64,000 nt of DNA from Collinsella aerofaciens (GTDB lineage Bacteria > Actinomycetota > Coriobacteriia > Coriobacteriales > Coriobacteriaceae): contig NZ_CABJFS010000008.1 in the NCBI RefSeq assembly GCF_902364945.1, positions 1 to 64,000 on the forward strand, written 5' to 3'. Within the stretch, counting starts at the first letter, position 1, and every line of letters begins with the position of its first letter. A model generated the notes under the pieces. It was not told the DNA's origin and did no database searches. It worked only from the letters and a program-made list of their open reading frames with translations. A program made the position numbers and the translations under genes. Below are positions 27,016 to 36,051 of the stretch, in pieces.

Positions 27016-27832
27016 GGTCGATCACGTCCAGGCAGGCCTCGATGGGAAGGCCGGCCGACTTGTCCTCCTGGTCGGCATTGCGCTCGATGAGCTCGGCCAC
27101 CACGCGCATGGCGTCGGCCGTCGCGCGCTGAAGCGTCCAGCCGCTCATCACGCGACCCATCAATACGGCCGAGAACGTATCGCCCGTACCCGGGAAATAC
27201 ACCGGGATCAGCTCGAAGGGGATCGTGAAATACTCGCCCGCCACATGGTCATAGCCCACCACGGCGTTCTTGCCGTCCACCTTGGCGCTCGTAATGACCA
27301 CCGACCTGGTGCCCAGCGCGAGCATGGCGTCTACGAGTGCATGAGCCTCATCAGCCGTAATCTCTTCGACGATAGGCGTATCGGTGAGTAGGCATGCCTC
27401 GGTATAGTTGGGCACCGCATAGTCGGCGCATTCGACCAGGCTGCGCATAAGGCCGATGGTCGACTCGGGCACACCGGCATAGAGCTTGCCGTTGTCGCCC
27501 ATGATGGGGTCGACGAACACCTTGGTGCCCTTTTGCGCGCGGCGGTGGCAAAAGTCCGAGATGATGCGCGTCTCTTCCTCGGTCACGATAAAGCCGGTCG
27601 AGATGGCGTCGAACTCAAAGCCGAGCTCCTCCCAGATGGCAAGACTCTGACGCACGTACTCCGTGGTGTCGTGGATGTAGAACTTGGGGTAGTTGAGCGT
27701 GTCGGAAACGAGCGCCGTCGGCAGGTTATGGATACGGTAGCCCATGTGCGACAGCACCGGCAGCATGGCGGAAAGCGCGACCTTGCCGTAACCGCACATA
27801 TCGTTAATCAGCAGCAGCTGAGTGTTCTTCAT
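27008..27832 (-). CDS. Pyridoxal/pyridoxamine kinase family protein
   Basis: A 274-residue ribokinase-fold enzyme. The beginning NTQLLLINDMCGYGKVALSAM and LPTALVSDTLNYP resemble PdxY/PdxK; FVDPIMGDNGKLYAG and the anion-hole and catalytic Asp motif VYFPGTGDTFSAVLMG are typical. It would phosphorylate vitamin B6 vitamers in the cytoplasm for PLP salvage. The ATG at 27832 has GGGAGA upstream. It overlaps the next gene by 8 nt. Confidence 0.88.
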   Translation of the reverse strand: MKNTQLLLINDMCGYGKVALSAMLPVLSHMGYRIHNLPTALVSDTLNYPKFYIHDTTEYVRQSLAIWEELGFEFDAISTGFIVTEEETRIISDFCHRRAQKGTKVFVDPIMGDNGKLYAGVPESTIGLMRSLVECADYAVPNYTEACLLTDTPIVEEITADEAHALVDAMLALGTRSVVITSAKVDGKNAVVGYDHVAGEYFTIPFELIPVYFPGTGDTFSAVLMGRVMSGWTLQRATADAMRVVAELIERNADQEDKSAGLPIEACLDVIDHE

Positions 27833-27957
27833 GAGGGTCTCCCTTGTTTCGGGCACAGCGCAGCAGCGCCACAGTGCGACTAAGTGTAGCGCAGGAGGCG
27901 TTGTGGGCGGAGGCGAGCGGTACGAAGGGCAAATTGTTGCGGAAAGGTTTCGGAAAA

Positions 27958-27988
27958 TGATCCCTTTTCCTCCGTCCCCAAGGGATCA
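27958..27988. repeat. Palindrome with core TTTTCCTCCGTCCCC, intergenic copy
   Basis: GATCCCTT (27959-27966) and AAGGGATC (27980-27987) are complementary arms around the core TCCTCCGTCCCC. The same arrangement with changed arms is found at 17141-17170 inside the M20 peptidase gene. Confidence 0.65.
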
Positions 27989-28039
27989 CATGCACCGAAG
28001 CGGACCGTGGCGGAATCACATGTTGAGGACGGACAGCGA

Positions 28040-28178
28040 AAACGCTCCTAAGCGAGCAAGGTGGCGTGAAAGAGGAGGGCATAGGCCTTGTGGCCATGCC
28101 CGACGATTGAACGCCAGATTGCCGCTTAGGAGCGTTTGCAGCGTCGAGCGGTTACGGCGTTTGGCAAAACGCCGTAAC
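28040..28178. repeat. Two-hairpin intergenic element, copy D
   Basis: A complete copy between the divergent kinase and marR genes. The base stem is 15 bp (28040-28054 with 28123-28137). The inner helix is TGGCGT/ACGCCA. The apical stem is GGGCAT/ATGCCC with one bulged A, then GGCC/GGCC and loop TTGT (28077-28101). The linker is GCAGCGTCGAG, and the second 12-bp hairpin has loop GGCA (28151-28178). Unlike the other copies, no long gene ends at it. Confidence 0.85.
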
Positions 28179-28193
28179 TATAAGTTTGGTACC

Positions 28194-28256
28194 TTGACAT
28201 TCATTTCTCATGCTCCTAGATTGGTTAGGCACAAAACAATTCCACTACCTAACTAA
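28194..28256 (+). promoter_or_regulatory. Promoter and candidate MarR operator
   Basis: TTGACA (28194-28199) and TAGATT (28217-28222) are 17 nt apart. The inverted repeat TTGGTTAGG (28221-28229) and CCTAACTAA (28248-28256), with 8 of 9 positions paired, overlaps the -10 and the start region. This is a plausible autoregulatory site for the MarR-family gene that follows. Confidence 0.65.
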
Positions 28257-28277
28257 AGAAAGGAGCAACACTAATTC

Positions 28278-28784
28278 ATGTGCGATGAACCTCTTAACCT
28301 TTGTCCGCACGAACCCGGCGGCGACCCGTCACAGCCGGCGGATGTACCCGAAGCGGTTAGCTCAGAAGACAAGCTTGCCAAGCGCATCCTCAATGGCCTG
28401 GGCTTTTGCGGCCATTACATGCATTTTCATGGCGGAGGCGTGTCCGGCAAGGCGCCCATCATCTGCCTGCTGGCCAAGCAACCCGGCGGCGAGATGTCGC
28501 AGCAGGAGCTCGGCATGCACTTTGACCTCAAGCCGGGATCGCTTTCCGAGATCTTGTCCAAGCTCGAGCTCAACGGCCTCATCGAGCGCAGCCGTAACCC
28601 CAAGGATCGACGGCAACTCACCATTCGCCTGACCGAAACCGGCCGGGAAAACGCCCGCATCGACCAGGCAGCCCGCATCCGCTTTAGAGAACGGGCCTTT
28701 AGCGCGCTCACCCACGACGAGCGCGAGGACCTCGCCGAAATGCTCGATAAAATCCGCGTAACCTGGGAGGAACTGGATGATTAA
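28278..28784 (+). CDS. MarR family transcriptional regulator
   Basis: A 168-residue regulator. The winged helix reads KAPIICLLAKQPGGEMSQQELGMHFDLKPGSLSEILSKL (shown here only as the span at about residues 57-95), and the wing is SRNPKDRRQLTIRLTETGRE with the conserved Asp-Arg-Arg. A His/Gly segment before it (GHYMHFHGGG) could bind a ligand or metal. It overlaps the ABC exporter gene by 8 nt, so it probably represses the three-gene operon and responds to an exported toxic compound. Confidence 0.9.
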   Translation: MCDEPLNLCPHEPGGDPSQPADVPEAVSSEDKLAKRILNGLGFCGHYMHFHGGGVSGKAPIICLLAKQPGGEMSQQELGMHFDLKPGSLSEILSKLELNGLIERSRNPKDRRQLTIRLTETGRENARIDQAARIRFRERAFSALTHDEREDLAEMLDKIRVTWEELDD

Positions 28785-30591
28785 AACCCTCATGGGAAGC
28801 ATCCGCGACTATATGAAAGTCACCGTTGCCACGCCGTTGCTCGTGCTTGGCGAGGTGCTCTGCGAGATGCTGATTCCATTTATCACCGCCAACCTGATCG
28901 ACGCTATCAAAGACGGCGCCACCGTAGCCGAGATGCTTCCCACCGCAGGCTTTTTGGTGCTCATCGCGCTGACGTCACTTGCTTTTGGTGCCGCGGCCGG
29001 CGTCACCTGCAGCCATGCGAGCTGCGGGTTCGCCAAGAACCTGCGTCACGACCTGTTCTACAAGATCCAGACGTTCAGCTTTGCCAACATCGATGAGTTC
29101 TCGAGCTCCTCGCTCGTCACGCGCCTGACCACCGATATCAACAACGTGCAGCAGGCCTTTATGATGATCATCCGTATCGCCGTGCGCGCGCCGCTGGTAT
29201 TGATCTTCGCCTTTACCATGGCGTTTATCATGGGCGGCAGCGTCGCCATGGTCTACCTGGTCATCATTCCGCTGCTGGGCTTTGGACTGTTTTTTATCAT
29301 CTTTAAGGTGCGCCCCATCTTCTCGCGCGTGTTCCACAAGTACGATGCCCTTAACGAGTCCGTCGAGGAAAACGTCACCGGCATGCGCGTGGTCAAGAGC
29401 TATGTGCGCGAAGACTTTGAGAAGGAGAAGTTCGCGACCGCCGCGCGCGACGTCCAGATGGACTTCACCCGCGCCGAGAAGCTGCTCGCCTTTAACAACC
29501 CCATGATGAACATCTGCGTCAACGGCGCGTTTGTCGTCATCATCTACCTGGGCTCCAAGCTCATCATCACGAGCCAGGGCACGCTGTTCGACGTGGGCCA
29601 GCTCTCCTCGACCTTTACCTATGGTTTCCAGATTCTCATGAGCCTGATGCAGCTGTCGATGATCTTTGTCATGGTGACCATGGCCGACGAATCGGCACAC
29701 CGCATTGCCGAGGTGCTGGCCGCCGAGCCCACGATCGCCGATCCCGCCGAGCCCGTGCTCGAGGTTGCCGACGGTTCCATCGACTTTGACCACGTGAGCT
29801 TTAAGTATTCCAAGCATGCGAAGCGCCAGGCGCTCGACGATATCGACCTGCACATTACGAGCGGCGAGACCATCGGCATCATCGGCGGCACCGGCTCGGC
29901 CAAGTCCACGCTCGTTAACCTCATCGCCCGCCTGTACGACACCACCGAAGGCGCTGTGCGCGTGGGCGGCGTGGACGTGCGCGACTACGACCTGGACGCG
30001 CTGCGTCACCAGGTCGCCATGGTGCTGCAGAAAAACGTGCTGTTTAGCGGCACCATCGCCGAGAACCTGCGTTGGGGCGACCCGAACGCCACCGACGAGG
30101 AAGTCCGCGAGGCAGCGCATCTGGCCTGCGCCGACGAGTTTGTCGACGGTTTCCCCAAGGGCTACGACACCTGGATCGAACAGGGCGGCTCTAATGTTTC
30201 GGGCGGTCAGAAGCAGCGCCTGTGCATTGCACGCGCCCTGCTGCGTCGCCCCAAGATCTTGATCCTGGACGACTCCACCAGCGCCGTCGACACCAAGACC
30301 GACGCCAAGATCCGCGCAGGGCTGGCGAGCTATCTGCCCAACACGACCAAGCTCATCATCGCCCAGCGCATCAGCTCCGTGCAGGACGCAGACCGCATCA
30401 TCGTCATGGAGGGCGGCCGTATCGCGCAGATCGGCAACCATGACGAGCTACTCAAGACGAGCGAGATCTACCGCGAGACCTTTACCTCGCAAAACAAGAT
30501 GTCTGCCGAGGGCGAAGGGGCCGTCGAGGCCGACACCGAGGCATCCGCAACGCAAGCTCAGACCCAGGAAGGAGGCGAGGCACATGAGTAA
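28777..30591 (+). CDS. Heterodimeric ABC exporter subunit with degenerate ATP site
   Basis: A 604-residue half-transporter: six membrane helices (residues 10-310) followed by an ATPase domain. Walker A is GGTGSAKST, with Ala in place of the last Gly. The signature is VSGGQKQRLCIARAL. Walker B is LILDDSTSAVD, with Asp where the catalytic Glu normally stands. These changes match the degenerate-site partner of TM287/288-type exporters. The last 40 residues are acidic. Translation is coupled at both ends (8-nt overlaps with marR and with the partner gene). Confidence 0.93.
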   Translation: MIKTLMGSIRDYMKVTVATPLLVLGEVLCEMLIPFITANLIDAIKDGATVAEMLPTAGFLVLIALTSLAFGAAAGVTCSHASCGFAKNLRHDLFYKIQTFSFANIDEFSSSSLVTRLTTDINNVQQAFMMIIRIAVRAPLVLIFAFTMAFIMGGSVAMVYLVIIPLLGFGLFFIIFKVRPIFSRVFHKYDALNESVEENVTGMRVVKSYVREDFEKEKFATAARDVQMDFTRAEKLLAFNNPMMNICVNGAFVVIIYLGSKLIITSQGTLFDVGQLSSTFTYGFQILMSLMQLSMIFVMVTMADESAHRIAEVLAAEPTIADPAEPVLEVADGSIDFDHVSFKYSKHAKRQALDDIDLHITSGETIGIIGGTGSAKSTLVNLIARLYDTTEGAVRVGGVDVRDYDLDALRHQVAMVLQKNVLFSGTIAENLRWGDPNATDEEVREAAHLACADEFVDGFPKGYDTWIEQGGSNVSGGQKQRLCIARALLRRPKILILDDSTSAVDTKTDAKIRAGLASYLPNTTKLIIAQRISSVQDADRIIVMEGGRIAQIGNHDELLKTSEIYRETFTSQNKMSAEGEGAVEADTEASATQAQTQEGGEAHE

Positions 30592-32503
30592 GGCAACGAC
30601 GGCCGAGCGCGCGCTCAACCGTAAGGGCGGCACCATGTCGCGCCTCATCAAGACGCTCTTTGGCTTCTATCCCGTGCTTTTGCCCCTTGTCGTCGCCGGC
30701 GTGGTGCTCTGCGCCATCATCAACTCCATCGGCGCGACCTTCCTGCAGAGCGCCCTGCAGATTATTAGCGAATCGTGGCAGTCGGGCGATTGGGAAGCCG
30801 CACAGCCCAAGATCGCACAGCTCGTAACCACCCTCGCCTGCATCTACGGCGTCGGTGTCCTGTCCTCGCTCTTCTGGAACCGCGCCATGGCTATCGTCAC
30901 GCAGGGCTCGCTGGAGAAGCTGCGCGAGATGATGTTCAACCGCATGCAGGACCTGCCGATCCGCTACTTCGACACGCACCAGCGCGGCGATATCATGAGC
31001 CACTACACCAACGACATCGACACGCTGCGTCAGATGATCAGCCAGTCGCTGCCCAACCTGCTCATGACGATCATCATCATCGTCACGGTGTTCTTTATCA
31101 TGCTGTACTACAGCGTGTGGATGTGCCTGGTCATCATCGCCGGCGTCGCCTTTATGACCTTTATGACCAAGCTGCTCGGCTCCAACTCCGCGCGCTTCTT
31201 CATTGCGCAGCAGACCGAGCTCGGCGTGGTCGAGGGCCATATCGAGGAAGTCATGAACGGTCAGAAGGTCGTCAAGGCGTTCTGCCACGAGTCTGCCGCC
31301 GAGGCCGATTTTGACGAGCGCAACGAAAAGCTCTTCGAGGTCTCCCAGAAGGCCAACATGTACGCCAACATCCTCATGCCCATCCTTATGAACCTGGGCA
31401 ACCTGCTCTACGTGCTGGTCGCACTGGCGGGCGGCATTTTCCTGGCGCTGGGCGTGCCCAACCTGAGCATCTCGGGCATGGCGCTGTCCATCGCCGTCGT
31501 GGTGCCGTTCCTCAACATGACCAAGCAGTTCTGCGGACAGATCGGCCAGATCTCACAGCAGATCAACGCCGTGGTCATGGGCCTCGCCGGCGCCGACCGC
31601 ATCTTTGAGCTCATCGACGAGAAGCCCGAGGCCGACGAAGGCTACGTGACGCTCGTCAACGCGCAGGTGAACCCCGAGACTTGGGAGTTCGAGGAAGCCG
31701 ACCACCACACCGGCATGTGGGCATGGAAACATCCGCACCGCGCAACCGGCGAGATCGAGTACGTGCCGCTGCGCGGCGACTTGGTTATGGACAACGTGGA
31801 CTTTGGCTACACGCCCGACCACGAGGTGCTGCACGGCGTGTCCGTGTTTGCCAAGCCGGGCCAGAAGGTTGCGTTTGTCGGCGCCACCGGTGCCGGCAAG
31901 ACGACTATCACCAACCTCATCAACCGTTTCTATGACATTGCCGACGGCAAGATCCGCTACGACGGTATCAACGTCAATAAGATTCGCAAGGCCGATCTGC
32001 GCCGCTCACTGGGCGTCGTGCTGCAGGACGTGAACCTGTTCACCGGCACCGTGATGGATAACATCCGCTACGGCAACCTGGATGCCACCGACGAGGAGTG
32101 CATCGCGGCGGCCAAGCTCGCGGGCGCGGACGACTTTATCACCCGCCTGCCCGACGGCTACGACACCATGCTCACCGGCAACGGCGCCCAGCTGTCGCAA
32201 GGCCAGCGCCAGCTGATTTCGATCGCACGCGCTGCCGTCGCCGATCCGCCGGCGATGATCCTGGACGAGGCCACGAGCTCCATCGACACCCGCACCGAGG
32301 CCATCGTGCAGGCCGGCATGGACAAGCTCATGGAGGGTCGCACGACGTTTGTCATCGCGCACCGTCTCTCCACCGTGCGCAACTCCGACGCAATCATCTG
32401 CCTGGACCACGGCCGCATCATCGAGCGCGGCAACCACGACGAACTGATCGCCAAGCGCGGGTATTACTACCAGCTCTACACGGGTGCGTTTGAGCTGGAG
32501 TAG
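30584..32503 (+). CDS. Heterodimeric ABC exporter subunit with intact ATP site
   Basis: A 639-residue half-transporter. It has six membrane helices, then a canonical ATPase domain with Walker A GATGAGKTT (about residue 433), signature LSQGQRQLISIARA and Walker B MILDEATSSID with the catalytic Glu. A 40-residue polar insert rich in Trp and His (about 360-400) lies between the membrane and ATPase domains. Together with the upstream subunit it should form one exporter for drugs or peptides. The ATG at 30584 overlaps the previous stop and follows GGAGGCGAGG. Confidence 0.94.
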   Translation: MSKATTAERALNRKGGTMSRLIKTLFGFYPVLLPLVVAGVVLCAIINSIGATFLQSALQIISESWQSGDWEAAQPKIAQLVTTLACIYGVGVLSSLFWNRAMAIVTQGSLEKLREMMFNRMQDLPIRYFDTHQRGDIMSHYTNDIDTLRQMISQSLPNLLMTIIIIVTVFFIMLYYSVWMCLVIIAGVAFMTFMTKLLGSNSARFFIAQQTELGVVEGHIEEVMNGQKVVKAFCHESAAEADFDERNEKLFEVSQKANMYANILMPILMNLGNLLYVLVALAGGIFLALGVPNLSISGMALSIAVVVPFLNMTKQFCGQIGQISQQINAVVMGLAGADRIFELIDEKPEADEGYVTLVNAQVNPETWEFEEADHHTGMWAWKHPHRATGEIEYVPLRGDLVMDNVDFGYTPDHEVLHGVSVFAKPGQKVAFVGATGAGKTTITNLINRFYDIADGKIRYDGINVNKIRKADLRRSLGVVLQDVNLFTGTVMDNIRYGNLDATDEECIAAAKLAGADDFITRLPDGYDTMLTGNGAQLSQGQRQLISIARAAVADPPAMILDEATSSIDTRTEAIVQAGMDKLMEGRTTFVIAHRLSTVRNSDAIICLDHGRIIERGNHDELIAKRGYYYQLYTGAFELE

Positions 32504-32514
32504 GAACGATTACT

Positions 32515-32640
32515 GACGGAGGGTTCCCCGGGGCGGCGGGGTAACTCCTCCGTGCTCAAACATTCTCGCTGCGCTGCGAAACTGCGCGCGGAGGAAATAC
32601 ACCGCCGTCCACGGGGCACCCTCCTACGCGTGATCAGCCC
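32515..32640. other. GC-rich structured non-coding stretch
   Basis: About 125 nt after the exporter operon with several competing pairings: ACGGAGG with CCTCCGT, and GGAGGGT with ACCCTCC across about 100 nt. It precedes the operon terminator and could be a 3' UTR structure or a small RNA. No reading frame is convincing. Confidence 0.35.
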
Positions 32641-32667
32641 GTCGTTTAAAACGGAATAAAGGTTAGT

Positions 32668-32700
32668 GAGGCCCTGGCCGTTTGGCCAGGGCCTCGTTTT
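32668..32700 (+). terminator. Intrinsic terminator of the marR-ABC operon
   Basis: A perfect 12-bp stem (GAGGCCCTGGCC with GGCCAGGGCCTC, 32668-32679 and 32684-32695), loop GTTT, then GTTTT. It lies immediately before the stop of the convergent LysR gene. Confidence 0.9.
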
Positions 32701-32707
32701 GTGTGAG

Positions 32708-33586
32708 CTACTTGAGGAGTTGGGCAATGGCGTTGACGAATTTTTGGACTTGGAGGGTGGGCTCGAGCGGGTAGTGTAAGTAGACCGGCACCTCGCGGCC
32801 GCACAGGAACGGCACGCCCACAAAGGCCGGGTGCACGCCCGACCACGCTCCGCAGGTGAGCACCGCGTCGCCCTTTTCCTCCGCCTCGTTAAAAAGCGCA
32901 AAGTCAAAGCTGTCCACGTCGATCACGTCCACGCCGCCGTCGGCCAAAAGATCGATACGCAGGCTGTCCATGGCGTCGTTGCCGTGACGAAGCACGCGCA
33001 GGCGCATACCCTCCAGGTCGGCAACCGTGATGCGCGTCTTGCGCGCGAGTCGGCTTGTGCGCGGCACGTCGATATAAAACGGCACGGTAACGATGCGAAG
33101 CTTTTGGCAGGCGTCTCCCCAGCGCGGGGTCGAAAAACTCGACTGCACCACGTCGACCTCGCGTCCCAGACTGCGCATAACGGTCTCGTGCTCATCGTAA
33201 AGGTCCCCCACCGGCACAATCTCAAAACGCAAACGCGGTTCCATGTCGTGCAGCTGCGGCCATAGCGCGAGTGTATGGCGCCCCGGGCACATCATCGACA
33301 CACCCAGGCGCACGGCGCCGCCATCGCCCGCCGCGCGTCGGGCACGACGCAGTGCGTCCTCGGACTGGCGCATGATCGAGCGCGCGTCGTCCACCAGCAG
33401 AGCACCCGCCGGCGTCACCTTGACGCCCGAATGCGAGCGCTCGAACAGCGTGATGCCGAACTCGGCCTCGAAGCCCGAAACCTGCTTGACGAGTGCCGGC
33501 GTCGACACGCGCAGCTTTGCCGCGGCACGCGAGAAACTTCCCAGCTCCGCGGCGGCCGAAATAGCGTCAAGTCGTCGATCGTACAC
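32708..33586 (-). CDS. LysR family transcriptional regulator
   Basis: A 292-residue LTTR. The N-terminal winged helix begins RLDAISAAAELGSFSRAAAKL and continues VSTPALVKQVSGFEAEFG, LFERSHSGVKVTPAG. The effector domain follows at about 90-290. GTG at 33586 is chosen because GGGAG stands 7 nt upstream. It is divergent from the SDR-MFS-Gfo/Idh operon and a perfect ATTG-N11-CAAT box lies between them, so it most likely controls that operon in response to its substrate. Confidence 0.9.
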   Translation of the reverse strand: MYDRRLDAISAAAELGSFSRAAAKLRVSTPALVKQVSGFEAEFGITLFERSHSGVKVTPAGALLVDDARSIMRQSEDALRRARRAAGDGGAVRLGVSMMCPGRHTLALWPQLHDMEPRLRFEIVPVGDLYDEHETVMRSLGREVDVVQSSFSTPRWGDACQKLRIVTVPFYIDVPRTSRLARKTRITVADLEGMRLRVLRHGNDAMDSLRIDLLADGGVDVIDVDSFDFALFNEAEEKGDAVLTCGAWSGVHPAFVGVPFLCGREVPVYLHYPLEPTLQVQKFVNAIAQLLK

Positions 33587-33657
33587 GTCAATCTCCCGTT
33601 TTCGCACGCGCGGGCCCACAGCACCGCAGGGGGTCGTTTTCGCAGGTCACACGCTCA

Positions 33658-33676
33658 ATTGCGAACAAACCTCAAT
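33658..33676. promoter_or_regulatory. LysR-type binding box
   Basis: ATTG-N11-CAAT, a perfect T-N11-A box with 4-bp arms, lies 72 nt before the LysR start and 144 nt before the SDR start. This is where an LTTR recognition site is expected. Confidence 0.7.
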
Positions 33677-33721
33677 GCACAGTGTAAACCTACGGTTAAC
33701 GTCATTCTAACAAATATGCAA

Positions 33722-33750
33722 TTCACCTGCGCGAACGCTAAGCATACGAT
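33722..33750 (+). promoter_or_regulatory. Candidate promoter of the SDR operon
   Basis: TTCACC (33722-33727) and TACGAT (33745-33750) with 17-nt spacing, downstream of the LysR box. The hexamers are only fair matches, consistent with an activator-dependent promoter. Confidence 0.45.
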
Positions 33751-33819
33751 AACCAGCGAAAACCACGTGGGTCGGTTAATGGGAGCGACCCACCGGGAGG
33801 CACAAGAAGGGAAGTTCCT

Positions 33820-34701
33820 ATGAGCAATTGGCTTAAGCTCGAGGGCGATGTTTGCGCCGTGACCGGCGCGCTCGGCGGCATGGGCGTCGAGATTTGCCGC
33901 GAGTTCGCCCGCAATGGCGCCAACGTCGTCCTGCTCGACCTGGACGAGGAGAAGGTCAAGGCCGCTGCCGCCGACCTCGCTGCCGAGTTTGGCATCCACG
34001 CCGAGGGCTACAAGATGAACGCCACCGACGAGGCCGAGGTTCAGGCCGCCGTCGACGCCACCATCGCCAACTTCGGCCGCGTCGACGTCCTCGTCAACAC
34101 CGCCGGCATCCTGCGCTTCGCAGCCATGGAGGACCTGCCGCTCTCCGACTGGAACGAGGTCATCAACGTCAACCTCACCGGCTACTTCATCACTTCGCAG
34201 CGCTTTGGTCGCGAGATGATCAAGGCCGGCCAGGGCCGCCTGGTGCACATCTCGACCGTCGCCAGCCACTCCCCCGAGACGTTCTCGGGCGTGTACAGCT
34301 CCACCAAGGCGGGCGTCAACATGATGTCCAAGATGCTCGCTGCCGAGTGGGGCCCTTACGGCGTGCGCTCCAACTGCGTCGAGCCCTGCTTCGTCAAGAC
34401 CCCCATGTCGGCAAGCTTTTACGCCGACCCCGAGGTCGAGAAGAGCCGCAGCCGCCTGATCGCCACGCGCCGCATCGGCGAGGTCAGCGATATCGCCAAC
34501 GCCGTCATGTTCCTGGCGTCCAAGCGCTCGGACTTTACCACCGGCGACGCCATCAAGGTCGACGGCGGCTTCTCCAACATGATGGGTGACCTCACCGCCA
34601 AGCCCGGCGGCCGTCGCGCTTATGCCGACAACTACCTCAAGAACAAGGGTGTCGAGCTTTGGTCCGACGAGTCCGGCGTCGCAAAGCCGACTGACCAGTA
34701 A
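33820..34701 (+). CDS. Short-chain dehydrogenase/reductase
   Basis: A 293-residue Rossmann oxidoreductase. The cofactor motif is VTGALGGMGVEI; VLLDLDEEK has the Asp that favours NAD(H). NTAG is present, and the catalytic Ser and YSSTKAG (Tyr-x3-Lys) are intact. The C-terminus is about 35 residues longer than typical (GGRRAYADNYLKNKGVELW). Similar enzymes act on sugar acids such as gluconate and on hydroxysteroids; the sequence does not decide between them. It leads an operon with an OFA-type transporter and a second oxidoreductase. Confidence 0.92.
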   Translation: MSNWLKLEGDVCAVTGALGGMGVEICREFARNGANVVLLDLDEEKVKAAAADLAAEFGIHAEGYKMNATDEAEVQAAVDATIANFGRVDVLVNTAGILRFAAMEDLPLSDWNEVINVNLTGYFITSQRFGREMIKAGQGRLVHISTVASHSPETFSGVYSSTKAGVNMMSKMLAAEWGPYGVRSNCVEPCFVKTPMSASFYADPEVEKSRSRLIATRRIGEVSDIANAVMFLASKRSDFTTGDAIKVDGGFSNMMGDLTAKPGGRRAYADNYLKNKGVELWSDESGVAKPTDQ

Positions 34702-34786
34702 ACAAGCCCGGTAGAAAGGGGCGCGGGGCAAGCACCTCAGCGGCGTTTGCCCCTCCCCTCCCCCCGCATCGATTAGAAAGAGTCCC

Positions 34787-36043
34787 ATGGCTTCCACCAA
34801 CTCCAACAAGGGTCGCGCCGTCGTGCTTTCCGCCGCGTGCGTCACCATGTTCTTCATCAGTTCCATCGCGCTGTACTCCGTCGTGTCCAAGAACCTGCTC
34901 GCCGTCTACCCCGAGTGGTCCAGCGCACTTACCTGGGCTTTCCCGGTCTTCCAGACCATCATGGCCGTGACGGGCATCTTCGCCGGCCGTATCTCCGACA
35001 AGATCGGCCCCCGCAACGTCGTGATCGCCGCCGCCGTGTGCTACGGCGTGGGCTGGTTCATGTCCGGCACCGTCACCGAGCCGTGGCAGTTCTACCTGTG
35101 GTTCTCGCTCGTCGCCGCCATCGGCAACGGCCTGGGCTACAACCCCGCGCTCACCACCGGCCAAAAGTGGTTCATCGACAAGAAGGGCCTCGCCTCCGGC
35201 ATCACCCTGGCCGCTTCGACCGCCGGCCCCGCCGTGCTGTCCCCGGTGCTCGCCTCGCTGCTCATCCCGAGCCTGGGCATCTTTGGCGCCCTCAAGGCAC
35301 TCGGCGTCATCTTCTTTGTGATGATCGCCGCCTCCGCCCTGTTCCTGAAGGCCCCCGAGGCCGGCTGGCTGCCCGAGGGCTTCGAGGCCCCCAAGGGCGG
35401 CGCACACGCCGGCACCTTCGGTGACCTCACCCCGGGCGAGATGGTCAAGACCCCGCGCTTCTGGGTCCTCATCCTCACCTTCGCCTTTGCCGCCACCGCA
35501 GGCACCCTGCTCGTGGGCAAGGTTGCCTCCATCGCCGCCGTCCAGCTCTTCGCCGACCCCACGAGCGCCGCTGCCGTCGCCCTCGGCGGCGTGGTGGTCT
35601 CCGTCAACACCTGCGCAAACCTGGTCGGCCGTCTGTCCTTTGGCCAGATCATCGACAAGCTCGGCGCCTACAAGTCGCTGCTCATCAGCCTTGTCGTCAC
35701 CATCGTCGCGCTCGTCATCATGTCGATGAGCTTTACGCAGAGCATGTTCTTTGTGGCGCTCGCCCTGCTCGGCTTTAGCTTTGGCGCCCTGCTCGTCATC
35801 TACCCGCCGCTCACCGGTGGCGCCTTTGGTACCAGCAACATCGGCGTCAACTACGGCATCATGTTCCTGGGCTACGCCGCTTCTACCTGGATCAGCCAGC
35901 CCATCACCGCCGTGCTGTATCACGCCGAGGCCGGCAGCGCCGCCTACCAGCAGTCCTTCTACGGCGCCATCGTGATTGCCGCCATCGCCGTCGTGCTCAC
36001 CGTCTACATGATGGTCTCCGACAGCAAGAAGAAGTCCGCCTAG
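34787..36043 (+). CDS. MFS transporter, OFA (oxalate/formate antiporter) family
   Basis: A 418-residue permease with 12 membrane helices. ALTWAFPVFQTIMAVTGIF, RISDKIGPRNVV (motif A) and GLGYNPALTTGQKWFIDKKG are characteristic of OFA-family carriers for organic anions. It probably brings in the acid used by the flanking dehydrogenases. A palindromic repeat (36052-36082) lies between its stop and the next gene. Confidence 0.9.
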   Translation: MASTNSNKGRAVVLSAACVTMFFISSIALYSVVSKNLLAVYPEWSSALTWAFPVFQTIMAVTGIFAGRISDKIGPRNVVIAAAVCYGVGWFMSGTVTEPWQFYLWFSLVAAIGNGLGYNPALTTGQKWFIDKKGLASGITLAASTAGPAVLSPVLASLLIPSLGIFGALKALGVIFFVMIAASALFLKAPEAGWLPEGFEAPKGGAHAGTFGDLTPGEMVKTPRFWVLILTFAFAATAGTLLVGKVASIAAVQLFADPTSAAAVALGGVVVSVNTCANLVGRLSFGQIIDKLGAYKSLLISLVVTIVALVIMSMSFTQSMFFVALALLGFSFGALLVIYPPLTGGAFGTSNIGVNYGIMFLGYAASTWISQPITAVLYHAEAGSAAYQQSFYGAIVIAAIAVVLTVYMMVSDSKKKSA

Positions 36044-36051
36044 TTGTACCG

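Noticed and set aside
28178..28204. An 8-codon minus-strand frame (MNVKVPNL) with AGGAG upstream, ending at structured element D
   Set aside because: Too short to separate from chance, and it overlaps the plus-strand marR promoter. Mentioned in a finding but not called as a gene.
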